This document shows positions 8,808-17,467 of a DNA stretch of 64,000 nt, piece after piece. Below the pieces are notes generated by a model that was given only the letters and a program-made list of their open reading frames with translations, did not search any database and was not told the origin of the DNA. Origin of the DNA: Actinomadura rubteroloni (GTDB lineage Bacteria; Actinomycetota; Actinomycetes; Streptosporangiales; Streptosporangiaceae); contig NZ_MTBP01000002.1 of assembly GCF_002911665.1 (NCBI RefSeq), forward strand, positions 1,054,001 through 1,118,000. Reading direction: 5' to 3'. Position 1 is the stretch's first letter; the number at the start of each line of letters is the position of its first letter. The position numbers and the translations under genes were made by a program.

Positions 8808-10682
8808 TCACACGAACGGGATGCCGCCGTCGACGAGGTCGCGGACGCTGCCGCGCAGGTCGTCCAGGCTCCGGCTCATGCCGTCGACGGGCGTGGTGTC
8901 GGGCGGACGGCCCTGCGACAGCACGACGAGCACGGCCGCGAACACGCCGAGCACGACCGTCCCGCCGAGCGCGACCTCCGAGCGCGGCAGCAGCGCCCCC
9001 CACACGCGGGCGAGCTGGCGGCGCGGCGCCCCGCTGCCCGGCGCGAGCGACAGCAGCAGGATGACCAGCATCGCCGCGTACGCGGTCGCGGTGGACGCGC
9101 CCATGTCCGGTTTGACGAACATGAGCGCGACGAGCAGCACCAGCCCCGCGAACAGGCTGAGCCCCGACAGCAGCGCGGTCGTCAGGACGGCGCCGGGCAG
9201 GTGCAGCGGCGAGCGGATGGCCGCGCCGACGGCGTCGCCCGTCCGGGGCCCGCGCCGGGTGCGGCGGTCCTCCATGCCCTTGGCGGCCTTGTCGGCGGCG
9301 CGCAGCACGAGGACGCCCGTCACCGTCACCAGCACGGCCAGCACCGGCGTCATCCGGGCGAAGCCGAGCAGCGCGACGAGGACGAGCCCGCTCATCACCC
9401 GGTACAGCGCGAACGGCTTGCGCCGCTCGGGCTCGGGGCCGGCGTGCGGGGCCGGCCGCTGCTGGTGCGGCGGCGGCTGCGGCGGAGGCTGCTGCGGCGG
9501 ACGGTACGGGTCGTAGGGGGCGGGCGCCTGAGGCGGCGGGGTCGGCGCCGTCGCGGGCGGGTAGCCCGACCGGTCGTAGGGGTTCTCGAACGGGTTCGTG
9601 CCGGACGGGCCGAACTGCCGTCCCGTCTCGTGGGGCGCGGGGCCGGGCGGCGGGACGGGCGGCGGCGCCACGGGCGGCAGCAGCCCCCGGAAGTCCTTCG
9701 GCTGGAGCGTCGGCGCCGGCGCCGGCACGGGCGCCGGGGCGGCGAACGCCTCGGGCCGGTCGTTGCCGGTCTCCACGATCGTCTCGGCCGGGCCGGCGGT
9801 GTTGCGCGCCGGGTAGTGGTCGTCGATCCGGGTGCCGTCGGTGATCGTGGAGTCGATGTGGATGCGCCGCGCGATCTGGACGAGGTCGACGGCGGTCGGC
9901 CGCTCGGCCGGGTGCCGCGCCATCGCCGACCGCAGCATGGGCAGCAGGGCGGCGGGCACGCCGTCCAGGTCCGGCGTCCCCGACATGATCTTGTAGAAGA
10001 TCGACTCGAAGGTGCCGGAGCCGAACGGGGGCCGTCCGGTCGCGGCGTAGGCGACCGTCCCGGCCCAGGCGTGGACGTCGGAGGGCGGCCCCGCGTCCTC
10101 CCCCTCGATGATCTCCGGGGCGAGGTAGCCGGGCGTGCCGATGACCATGCCGGTCGCGGTGAGCCGGGTCGCGTCGGCGCCCTGGGCGATGCCGAAGTCG
10201 ATGACGACGGGCTCGCCGTCCACCAGCATGACGTTGCCGGGCTTCATGTCGCGGTGGACGATGCCCGCCCCGTGGATCGCCGACAGCGCCGACGCCAGCC
10301 CGAGCGCGAGCCGTTGCAGCCCGGCCGGGTCGATCGGGCCGCGCTCCTCGACGATCTCCTCCAGCGTCCGGCCCGGGACGTACTGGGTGACGATGTAGGG
10401 CCGCTCGGCGGTGACGTCGGCGTCCAGGATCTCCGCGACGTGCGGGCTGTGGACGCGCCGCATCGAGTCGACCTCGCGGGCGAGCCGCCGCCGCGCCGTC
10501 GCGTCCCCCGCGACCGCCGGCCGCAGGACCTTGATCGCCACGTTCCGCCCGACGGGGTCGGCGCCGAGGTGGACGACGCCCATGCCGCCTTCTCCGAGGG
10601 TCTGGAGAACGCGGTACTCGCCGATCATCTCCCCGGACGTGACAGCCCCCTTCATCGTTTCCGAAACCCTACCCTCGCGCAT
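8808..10682 (-). CDS. Ser/Thr protein kinase with Pro-rich linker and multi-pass membrane domain
   Basis: 624 residues. The kinase domain (about 20-285) is complete: GEGGMGVVHLG loop, VAIKVL lysine, HRDMKPGN, DFGIAQ and the APEII motif. A linker of about 150 residues, very rich in Pro/Gln/Ala (about 290-430), leads into a C-terminal membrane domain with about five hydrophobic segments, and a final soluble helix. This differs from PknB kinases, which have one membrane pass and PASTA repeats. The start is uncertain: ATG at 10682 gives the longest protein, ATG at 10655 (MKGAVTSG) is also possible, and neither has a strong ribosome-binding site. It is followed by the paralogous pseudokinase gene. 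Confidence 0.88.
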   Translation of the reverse strand: MREGRVSETMKGAVTSGEMIGEYRVLQTLGEGGMGVVHLGADPVGRNVAIKVLRPAVAGDATARRRLAREVDSMRRVHSPHVAEILDADVTAERPYIVTQYVPGRTLEEIVEERGPIDPAGLQRLALGLASALSAIHGAGIVHRDMKPGNVMLVDGEPVVIDFGIAQGADATRLTATGMVIGTPGYLAPEIIEGEDAGPPSDVHAWAGTVAYAATGRPPFGSGTFESIFYKIMSGTPDLDGVPAALLPMLRSAMARHPAERPTAVDLVQIARRIHIDSTITDGTRIDDHYPARNTAGPAETIVETGNDRPEAFAAPAPVPAPAPTLQPKDFRGLLPPVAPPPVPPPGPAPHETGRQFGPSGTNPFENPYDRSGYPPATAPTPPPQAPAPYDPYRPPQQPPPQPPPHQQRPAPHAGPEPERRKPFALYRVMSGLVLVALLGFARMTPVLAVLVTVTGVLVLRAADKAAKGMEDRRTRRGPRTGDAVGAAIRSPLHLPGAVLTTALLSGLSLFAGLVLLVALMFVKPDMGASTATAYAAMLVILLLSLAPGSGAPRRQLARVWGALLPRSEVALGGTVVLGVFAAVLVVLSQGRPPDTTPVDGMSRSLDDLRGSVRDLVDGGIPFV

Positions 10683-10700
10683 CGCGCGCGGCGGTCTCCA

Positions 10701-10722
10701 CCCGGCGCCCCCCGGCGCCGGG
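10701..10722. terminator. Hairpin downstream of the desaturase gene
   Basis: Perfect 9-bp stem (CCCGGCGCC / GGCGCCGGG) with a CCCC loop, in the 152-bp gap between the desaturase stop and the kinase start. It is probably the terminator of the desaturase transcript. Confidence 0.6.
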
Positions 10723-10834
10723 CGTCCGCCGCGTCCGCGGCGCGGTCACGATGCCCCCGTGTCCCCATGGACTGTTGGACGTCCCGGAAGCCCGATGCGT
10801 TCCGGCGCGGGGTGAGAGAAGGGTTTCCCCGGGG

Positions 10835-11782
10835 CTAGCTCGCCCGCGCGGCGACGCGGGCGCGGCGCTCCTCGCGGCGCGTCTCGAACTTGGTGGCCGC
10901 CGCGTCGAGCTGCTCCATGAACTCGGCCAGCTCGTCGCGGGCCTTGGCGCCGTCGCCGGTGAACGTCCGTTCGAACACGCCCCACTTGCGCAGGCACGGG
11001 GTGAGGACGTCGTCGTGGTGCAGCCGCAGATCGTAGATGCCCGCGTTGGCGATCATCACGGACTTGCGCAGGAAGCCGTCGATGCCGTGGCCGGGCATCT
11101 GGAAGTCCTTGACGACCTCGGTGATCGCCCGCATCGTCTCGTTCGGCGCGACCTCCAGCGCCGCCGCCATGAGGTTCCGGTAGAAGATCATGTGCAGGTT
11201 CTCGTCCTTGGCGACGCGCGTGAGCATCTGCTCGCAGACCGGGTCGCCGGACGCCTTGCCGGTGTTGCGGTGCGCGACGCGCGTGGCCAGCTCCTGGAAC
11301 GAGACATAGGCGTTGCCGTGCAGGAACGCGGTGCCGTGCGCGGCCTCGTAGCCGAGCTGCATGTGCTTCATGCGGGCGCGTTCCAACGCGACCGGGTCGA
11401 CGGCGCGGGTGACCGTCAGGTAGTCGCGGATGACGATGCCGTGCCGGTTCTCCTCGGCCGTCCACCGGTTCACCCAGGTGCCCCACGGGCCGTCGGCGCC
11501 GAAGACGTTGGCGATGGCCCGGTGGTAGCCGGGCAGGTTGTCCTCGGTGAGCAGGTTGACGATCAGCGACTCGCGCGCCACGTCGCTGAGCGTGGAGTCC
11601 TCGGGGGTCCAGCCGTCGCCGTCGAGGAGGCCGTCGTAGTCACGGCCGCGCGACCACGGGACGTACTGGTGGGGGAACCACTCGTCCGCGGTGGACAGGT
11701 GCCGGTTCAGCTCCTGCTCGGCCACCTGCTCCAGTTCGAGCATCAGGCCGGTCTGGAACTTCTCCTCGGGGGTGACGGACAT
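10835..11782 (-). CDS. Acyl-ACP desaturase (ferritin-like di-iron, DesA type)
   Basis: 315-residue member of the soluble stearoyl-ACP desaturase family (fatty_acid_desaturase_2). It has the two di-iron motifs in the expected spacing: EENRHG at about residues 110-115 and DENLHMIF near 192, plus an early Glu in the first long helix. It would introduce a double bond into acyl-ACP using O2 and ferredoxin, in the cytosol. The ATG at 11782 follows GAAGGAA. Length and motifs fit actinobacterial DesA1/DesA2-like proteins. An inverted repeat 85 bp upstream is a possible operator. It does not look like part of an operon. Confidence 0.93.
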   Translation of the reverse strand: MSVTPEEKFQTGLMLELEQVAEQELNRHLSTADEWFPHQYVPWSRGRDYDGLLDGDGWTPEDSTLSDVARESLIVNLLTEDNLPGYHRAIANVFGADGPWGTWVNRWTAEENRHGIVIRDYLTVTRAVDPVALERARMKHMQLGYEAAHGTAFLHGNAYVSFQELATRVAHRNTGKASGDPVCEQMLTRVAKDENLHMIFYRNLMAAALEVAPNETMRAITEVVKDFQMPGHGIDGFLRKSVMIANAGIYDLRLHHDDVLTPCLRKWGVFERTFTGDGAKARDELAEFMEQLDAAATKFETRREERRARVAARAS

Positions 11783-11866
11783 GCTGTTCCTTCGCTGGGT
11801 GGACGGCGGGGGGCGGGGCTCCCGCTTCCGGACGGCGCCGCGCCGTCGGAGGGGACCCGGCCGCGC

Positions 11867-11886
11867 AACCTACTAAAGCGTAGGTT
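11867..11886. promoter_or_regulatory. Inverted repeat upstream of the desaturase gene
   Basis: Perfect 7-bp arms AACCTAC and GTAGGTT separated by six bases, 85-104 bp before the desaturase start, in one of the more AT-rich spots of the region. Layout fits a dimeric repressor site, perhaps of a lipid-sensing TetR regulator. The remainder of the 218-bp gap 11783-12000 shows no gene. Confidence 0.5.
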
Positions 11887-12000
11887 CGATGGTGGCCAGG
11901 AGTGCCGATTCCCGTCAAGCTCCCCGACCACAAGCGAATCGCGGTTTTCTTGTAGCCCACCGGCAAACAGACGGCGCCCGACCCGTCGCCGAGTGCGCGT

Positions 12001-12780
12001 CTACGCGCTTCCGGACTGGGTCGCGGCGGCCTGCCGCCACATCCGGTTCGCCGCCGCGCGCAGCAGCGGGCGCGGCATCAGCCGCAGCGCGGGCAGCGCC
12101 GCCTTGTACTGCGCGCCCGGCACGCACTGCGCGCGGCCCGCCTCGACGGCCGCCAGGCCCGCGTGCGCGACATCCTCGCGGCGCAGCCAGAGCAGGTTCG
12201 GCGGCGTCTCCTCGTCGGTGCGGGTGAAGCCGGGGCACAGAGCCGTCACGTGGACGCCCCGTCCCGCCACCTCCGCGTGCAGGCTCTCGGAGAACGCCGT
12301 GACGTACGCCTTCGTCGCGCCGTACGTCGCGCTGCCCGGTGACGGCGTGTAACCGGCCATCGACGCGACGTTCAGGACGCCGCCCCTGCCACGTTCCAGC
12401 ATTCCCGGCAAAGCGGCGTGGGTGAGCCGGACGAGCGCCGTCACGTTCAGCTCGATCTGGCGGAGCTGGTCGTCCAGGCCGGTGTCGGCGAACGCGCCGA
12501 ACGCGCCGAAGCCCGCGTTGTTGACCAGCAGGTCCACGGGGTCGGCGCGCAGCCGGTCCTCCACGGCCGCGCGCTGCCCGGGATCGGTGAGGTCGGCGGC
12601 GACGACCTCGACCGCGACGCGGTACCGCTCGACCAGGTCGCGGGCGAGCGCGTCCAGGAGGTCGCCGCGCCGCGCGACGATCACGAGGCTTGTGCCGCGC
12701 CGGGCGAGGAGCCGCGCGAAGCTCTCGCCGATGCCGCTGGACGCGCCCGTCACGAGCGCCGATCGGTACGCCTGTCGCAT
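12001..12780 (-). CDS. Short-chain dehydrogenase/reductase (SDR)
   Basis: 259-residue classical SDR. The NAD(P)-binding motif TGASSGIGE is at about residues 9-17, the arginine after beta-2 (VARRGD) suggests NADPH, NNAG is at about 87-90, and the catalytic triad is S (NVASMAGY), Y and K (YGATKAY). The ATG at 12780 is used because the Rossmann fold begins immediately after; the longer frame upstream is not conserved. The sequence is closest in style to the YqjQ/DltE branch of oxidoreductases with a C-terminal hydrophobic-basic tail (LMPRPLLRAAANRMW). The substrate is unknown. The upstream gap 12781-12918 has no gene. Confidence 0.9.
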   Translation of the reverse strand: MRQAYRSALVTGASSGIGESFARLLARRGTSLVIVARRGDLLDALARDLVERYRVAVEVVAADLTDPGQRAAVEDRLRADPVDLLVNNAGFGAFGAFADTGLDDQLRQIELNVTALVRLTHAALPGMLERGRGGVLNVASMAGYTPSPGSATYGATKAYVTAFSESLHAEVAGRGVHVTALCPGFTRTDEETPPNLLWLRREDVAHAGLAAVEAGRAQCVPGAQYKAALPALRLMPRPLLRAAANRMWRQAAATQSGSA

Positions 12781-12918
12781 GGCGGCTGATGCTACCGACC
12801 GGGGACAGGTTTGACCGGGAAAGTAGCGGGTAACCCCGAACGCGAGGGTTGAGGGCTCTGGACGCCGGGGTCGTCCGGGATGTTTGCGGTACATCTCGGA
12901 CGGCCCCGGCTTCTCTCG

Positions 12919-13695
12919 TCAGCGGCCGGTGAACTCGGCCTTGCCCTTCTCCAGGAACGCCGTCATCCCGATCGCCCGGTCCTCGGTGGCGAACAGCGCG
13001 GCGAACTGGACGCGCTCGATCTCCAGCCCGGTCGCCAGATCGACCTCCAGGCCCGTGTCGATCGCCTCCTTGGCCGCCCGCAGCGCCGCCGCGGGCCCGC
13101 CGACGAACGTCCGCGCCCAGGCGACCGCCTCGGCGTACACGCGGTCGTCGGGGACGACCCGGTCCACCAGGCCGAGCGACAGGGCCTCGTCGGCCTGCAC
13201 GTGCCGTCCCGAGAAGACCAGGTCCTTGGCGCGCGACGGCCCGACGAGCCGGGCGAGCCGCTGCGTCCCGCCCGCGCCGGGGATGATGCCGAGCTGGATC
13301 TCCGGCTGCCCCACCTTCGCGCCCTCGCCCGCCACCCGGAAGTCGGCCGTCAGCGCGACCTCCAGGCCGCCGCCGAGCGCGTAGCCGGTGATCGCGGCGA
13401 TCACGGGCTTCGGGATCGCGGCGAGGGCCGTCGTGAACTCCTGGAGCCGCCGCGACCGGGCGCCCGCCATGTCGGCCGCCGACAGCGCCGCCATCTCCTT
13501 GATGTCCGCGCCCGCCGCGAACACCCGCTCCCCGCCGTACAGGACGACCGCCGCCACCGCGTCGTCGTCGCCCACCCGCGCCGCCGCCTCGGTCAACTCG
13601 GCCTGCATCTGCGCGTTCAGGGCGTTCATCTTCGGCCGGTCCAGCCGGATCGTCGCGACGCCGTCCTCGATCTCCACCCGCACGAACTCGCCCAC
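12919..13695 (-). CDS. Enoyl-CoA hydratase/isomerase family protein
   Basis: 258-residue crotonase-fold protein: oxyanion-hole motif AAGADIKEM near residue 62, and the two catalytic acidic positions in GYALGGGLE and QPEIQLGIIPGAGG, which is the pattern of true enoyl-CoA hydratases. It hydrates trans-2-enoyl-CoA in beta-oxidation and would pair functionally with the ETF genes nearby. The GTG at 13695 is preferred because GGGAAGGGG lies just upstream; a GTG at 13713 gives six more residues but has no ribosome-binding site. It is divergent from the SNF2 gene across a gap of about 125 bp. Confidence 0.93.
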   Translation of the reverse strand: MGEFVRVEIEDGVATIRLDRPKMNALNAQMQAELTEAAARVGDDDAVAAVVLYGGERVFAAGADIKEMAALSAADMAGARSRRLQEFTTALAAIPKPVIAAITGYALGGGLEVALTADFRVAGEGAKVGQPEIQLGIIPGAGGTQRLARLVGPSRAKDLVFSGRHVQADEALSLGLVDRVVPDDRVYAEAVAWARTFVGGPAAALRAAKEAIDTGLEVDLATGLEIERVQFAALFATEDRAIGMTAFLEKGKAEFTGR

Positions 13696-13822
13696 GTCCG
13701 CCCCTTCCCGCACGCTCGGTCATCGTCACGGTCACCGTCGCGGCGAGCTTAACGAGCGTTCTGTCGGACGCCTGTGGCAGGCTCGTGCGACACGACCCCT
13801 CGACCTCCGGGAACCGCCGATC

Positions 13823-16789
13823 ATGCTCGTCGCGCACGCCGCCTGGCACGGGGGTGCGCTGTGCCTGTGGGCCGAGCGCACCGGCCCCCCGGACGACGGC
13901 GGCGACGGCGCGCACCCGTTCGCCACCCGCACGTTCCGGGGGACGTCCTACGAGCCGCTGGTGGCCGGGGCGCCGCGCGTCACGCTCACGCTGACCCTGC
14001 CGACCCTGGACGGCCTGCCGCTCCCCTCCCCCGAACTCGGGCCGCGCCCGCACGCGGGCGATCCGGGGCTCGCGGCGTGGCGCGTCCCCGCGCTCGTCCT
14101 CGACCCGTTCGCCGCGACCGCGCTGCTGCACGCCGCCGAGGACGCGGGCGACGTCGTCCCCGGCTCGGACCTGCGCTACCTGTGCCTGCTCGCCGCCGAG
14201 GCCGGCCGGCTCGCCGCGCGCGGCCGGGTGCTGCCCGCGCTCGTCCGCGAGGACGGCGACCTCGCCGCGCGCTGGCGGCCCGTCCTGGACGACGCCGCCC
14301 GGCTGCGCGACCTCGTCCGCGCCATGCCCGGCGCGTGCCGCGCGGCCGACGGCGGACGCCCCGCCGCCGACGTCCTGCGCGAAGCCCTCGACGGCCTGAC
14401 CGACACGGCCGTCCGGGGCGTCGTGCCGCACCCCCTGCTGCCCGCGCGCCGCGGCCGCGAGCCCGACCGGGTGCCCCTGGCCGAACGCTGGATCGCCGCG
14501 CTCACCGGCCCCTACCCGGCCGTCGCCCGCGAACCCGGCGACGACCCCGCCGACCTCATCGCCGAACTCGACGCCTGGGCGACGGCGACGCGACGCCCGT
14601 CCGGCCCGCTCGGCGTGTGCTTCCGGCTGGCCGAGCCGGGCGCCGAGAACACCGACGCCTGGCGCGTCGAGTTCGCGCTGCGCAGCGCGAACGACCCGAG
14701 CCTCTACGTCCCCGCGTCCCTGGTCTGGGCGGGCGAGGCCCCGACCCTGGCCGGCGCCGACGACGCCCTCCTGACCGGCCTGGCCCGCGCCCTGCGCCTG
14801 TTCCCCGACCTCGCCCCGGCCCTCGACACCCCGACACCCACCGAACTCCCCCTCACGACAGCCGGCGCGTTCCGCTTCCTGCGCCAGACCGCACCCGTCC
14901 TCCAGGCGGCCAGCTTCGCCGTCCTGCTCCCCACCTGGGCGGGCCGCACCCGCCTCGGCCTCAAGCTCACCGCCCGCGCCGACCCCGAACCGGGCGCGGC
15001 GACCTCCTCGGGCTTCGGCCTCCAGGACATGGTCGACGTCCGCTGGGACCTCGCCCTCGGCGACGCGACGATCGACGAGGACGAACTAGCCGAACTGGCC
15101 CGCCTGAAAGCCCCGCTCGTCCGCCTGCGGGGCCGCTGGGTCGAACTGGACGAAGAACAACTCGAAGCCGCCCTCGACTTCCTCCGCCGCCCCCGCACCA
15201 CCCGGATGCCCGTCGCGGCAGCCCTGCGCGCAGCCGTCCACGCCGGCGACCCGTCCCTCCCCCTGCACGCCGTCGACGCCGACGGCCCCTTCGGCGACCT
15301 CCTCTCCGGCACCGCCGACCACCGCTTGACCCCGCTCCCCACCCCGCCCGACGTCGAGGCGGAGCTGCGGCCCTACCAGCGGCGCGGCCTCGCCTGGCTG
15401 GCCTTCATGGACCGGCTCGGTCTCGGCGCGCTCCTCGCCGACGACATGGGACTGGGGAAGACGATTTCGGTCTTGTCTCTTTTGTCCCGCGAGCGGACGG
15501 ACGGCGCCGTCCCGCCCACGCTCGCGGTCCTGCCGATGTCGCTGGTGGGGAACTGGCAGCGGGAGGCGGCGCGGTTCACGCCGAAGTTGCGGGTGTACGT
15601 GCATCACGGGGGTGGGCGGCGGCGCGGGGACGGGCTGGCCGAGGCCGTGCGGGACGTCGATCTGGTGCTGACGACGTACGGGACGGCCGCGCGGGACGCC
15701 GAGGCGCTGGCGGGGGTCGCGTGGCGGCGGGTCGTGTGCGATGAGGCGCAGGCGCTCAAGAACAGCGGGACGCGGCAGGCCAGGGCGGTGCGGGGCATTC
15801 CGGCGCGGACGCGGCTCGCGCTGACCGGGACGCCCGTCGAGAACCATCTGACCGAGCTGTGGTCGATCATGGAGTTCGCCAATCCGGGGCTGCTCGGGCC
15901 GCGCGCGGCGTTCCGGGAGCGGTTCGCGGTGCCGATCGAGAAGGACGGCGACGAGCAGGCCGCCCGCGCGCTGCGCAGGATCACGCAGCCGTTCGTGCTG
16001 CGGCGGCTGAAGACCGATCCGGCGATCATCTCGGACCTGCCGGAGAAGCAGGAGATGAAGGTCTACTGCAACCTGACGGCCGAGCAGGCGTCGCTGTACC
16101 AGGCGACGCTGGAGGACATGTTGCTCCAGATTGCCGAGGCGGACGCCAAGCAGCGGCGCGGGCTCGTCCTCGCGACGATGGCGAAGCTCAAGCAGGTCTG
16201 CAACCATCCGGCGCAGTTGCTCAAGGACGGGTCGCGGCTGCCCGGACGGTCGGGGAAGCTGGAGCGGCTGGAGGAGATCTGCGCGGAGGTGCTGGCGCAG
16301 GGCGAGAAGGCGCTGGTGTTCACCCAGTACGCCGAGTTCGGGTCGATGCTGCGGCCGTATCTGGCGGCGCGGCTGGAGCGGCCGGTGCTGTGGCTGCACG
16401 GCGGGACGTCCCGGCAGGCGCGCGACGACCTCGTCCGGCACTTCCAGGAGGACGACGAGCCCGCGATCTTCCTGCTGTCGCTGAAGGCCGCCGGGACGGG
16501 CCTGACGCTGACGGCCGCGAACCACGTCGTCCATGTGGACCGCTGGTGGAACCCGGCCGTGGAGGACCAGGCCACCGACCGCGCGTTCCGCATCGGGCAG
16601 ACGCGCGACGTGCAGGTCCGCAAGTTCGTGTGCGCGGGGACGCTGGAGGAGCGCGTGGACGAGATGATCGAGCGCAAGAAGTCGCTGGCCGAGGCGATCG
16701 TCGGCACCGGGGAGGACTGGCTCGCCGACCTGTCCGTCGCGGAGCTGCGCGACGTCCTGCGCCTGTCCCCCGACGCGGTGAGCGGCTGA
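13823..16789 (+). CDS. SNF2-family DEAD/DEAH helicase
   Basis: 988 residues. The N-terminal half (1-510) is the actinobacterial extension found in large SNF2 helicases (DUF3670-like, rich in acidic residues). The ATPase core begins with LRPYQRRGLAWL; Walker A is DDMGLGKT (K about 546), Walker B is DEAQ (about 640), motif III is LTGTPVEN, and the helicase C domain contains LHGGTSRQARDDLV, SLKAAGTGLTLTAANHVVHVDRWWNPAVEDQATDRAFRIGQ in separate motifs IV-VI. It is a DNA translocase. The start ATG follows a weak GGGAA. The third-base preference changes from C to G near 15370-15460, at the domain junction. It overlaps the SWIM gene by TGATG. Confidence 0.95.
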   Translation: MLVAHAAWHGGALCLWAERTGPPDDGGDGAHPFATRTFRGTSYEPLVAGAPRVTLTLTLPTLDGLPLPSPELGPRPHAGDPGLAAWRVPALVLDPFAATALLHAAEDAGDVVPGSDLRYLCLLAAEAGRLAARGRVLPALVREDGDLAARWRPVLDDAARLRDLVRAMPGACRAADGGRPAADVLREALDGLTDTAVRGVVPHPLLPARRGREPDRVPLAERWIAALTGPYPAVAREPGDDPADLIAELDAWATATRRPSGPLGVCFRLAEPGAENTDAWRVEFALRSANDPSLYVPASLVWAGEAPTLAGADDALLTGLARALRLFPDLAPALDTPTPTELPLTTAGAFRFLRQTAPVLQAASFAVLLPTWAGRTRLGLKLTARADPEPGAATSSGFGLQDMVDVRWDLALGDATIDEDELAELARLKAPLVRLRGRWVELDEEQLEAALDFLRRPRTTRMPVAAALRAAVHAGDPSLPLHAVDADGPFGDLLSGTADHRLTPLPTPPDVEAELRPYQRRGLAWLAFMDRLGLGALLADDMGLGKTISVLSLLSRERTDGAVPPTLAVLPMSLVGNWQREAARFTPKLRVYVHHGGGRRRGDGLAEAVRDVDLVLTTYGTAARDAEALAGVAWRRVVCDEAQALKNSGTRQARAVRGIPARTRLALTGTPVENHLTELWSIMEFANPGLLGPRAAFRERFAVPIEKDGDEQAARALRRITQPFVLRRLKTDPAIISDLPEKQEMKVYCNLTAEQASLYQATLEDMLLQIAEADAKQRRGLVLATMAKLKQVCNHPAQLLKDGSRLPGRSGKLERLEEICAEVLAQGEKALVFTQYAEFGSMLRPYLAARLERPVLWLHGGTSRQARDDLVRHFQEDDEPAIFLLSLKAAGTGLTLTAANHVVHVDRWWNPAVEDQATDRAFRIGQTRDVQVRKFVCAGTLEERVDEMIERKKSLAEAIVGTGEDWLADLSVAELRDVLRLSPDAVSG

Positions 16790-17466
16790 TGGCGCCCGAC
16801 CGGTGGTGGTCGCGCAGGTTCCTGAGCCTGGTGGACGCCGACGGTGACGGCGAGGTGCGGAACCTGCGCGTCGCGCCCTGCGAGGTGACCGCGCGGGTGG
16901 ACGGCCACGACGTCGCGCTCGGCATCGACGCGGTCGACCCGGCGGGCTGGGCGGCGGTGGACGCGGCGCTGGCCGGGCATCCGGTCGTGCGGGCGCGGCT
17001 GCTGGAGGGGGACGTCCCGCCGGAGATCGAGCTGGTGTTCGCCGAGGCGGGCCGTCCGCTGTTCCCGATGCACGCGGAGGCGCTGCACGTCATGTGCGGC
17101 TGCGACGACTGGGGCGACGGGTCGTGCGCGCACGCGGGGGCGGCGCTGCGGGCGCTCGCGGACGCGTTCGACGCCGACCCGTTCCTCATCCTGGAGTGGA
17201 ACGGACGCGCCCGGGACGACCTGCTGACCGCGCTGCGCCGCCTTCCCGCCGCACCTGAGCGGGACGAGCCCGGCGAGCCCCTCGACGCGGGAACGTTCTG
17301 GACGGCGCCGCTCGGCCTGGCCGCGCTGCGCGACGCGCCGCCCGCGCCCCCGGCGCCGCCCGGCCTGGTCCTGCGGGTCGCGGCGCCGCCTCCGGTGAAG
17401 GTGCGCCGCCGCGACCTCGCGGACGTCCTCGCCCCGGCCTACGACGCGCTCGCCGGGGACGACTAG
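16789..17466 (+). CDS. SWIM zinc-finger protein
   Basis: 225 residues. The SWIM motif CxCx(n)CxH is visible at about residues 102-115 (MCGCDDWGDGSCAH), within a family-typical context (HVMCGCDDWG, then DPFLILEWNGRARDDLL). SWIM proteins commonly accompany SNF2 helicases in bacteria and probably bind DNA or protein. The ATG overlaps the helicase stop codon (TGATG), implying translational coupling and a joint function. The C-terminal third is Pro/Ala-rich. It converges on the J-like gene, whose stop lies 1 bp away, with no room for a separate terminator. Confidence 0.9.
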   Translation: MAPDRWWSRRFLSLVDADGDGEVRNLRVAPCEVTARVDGHDVALGIDAVDPAGWAAVDAALAGHPVVRARLLEGDVPPEIELVFAEAGRPLFPMHAEALHVMCGCDDWGDGSCAHAGAALRALADAFDADPFLILEWNGRARDDLLTALRRLPAAPERDEPGEPLDAGTFWTAPLGLAALRDAPPAPPAPPGLVLRVAAPPPVKVRRRDLADVLAPAYDALAGDD

Positions 17467-17467
17467 C

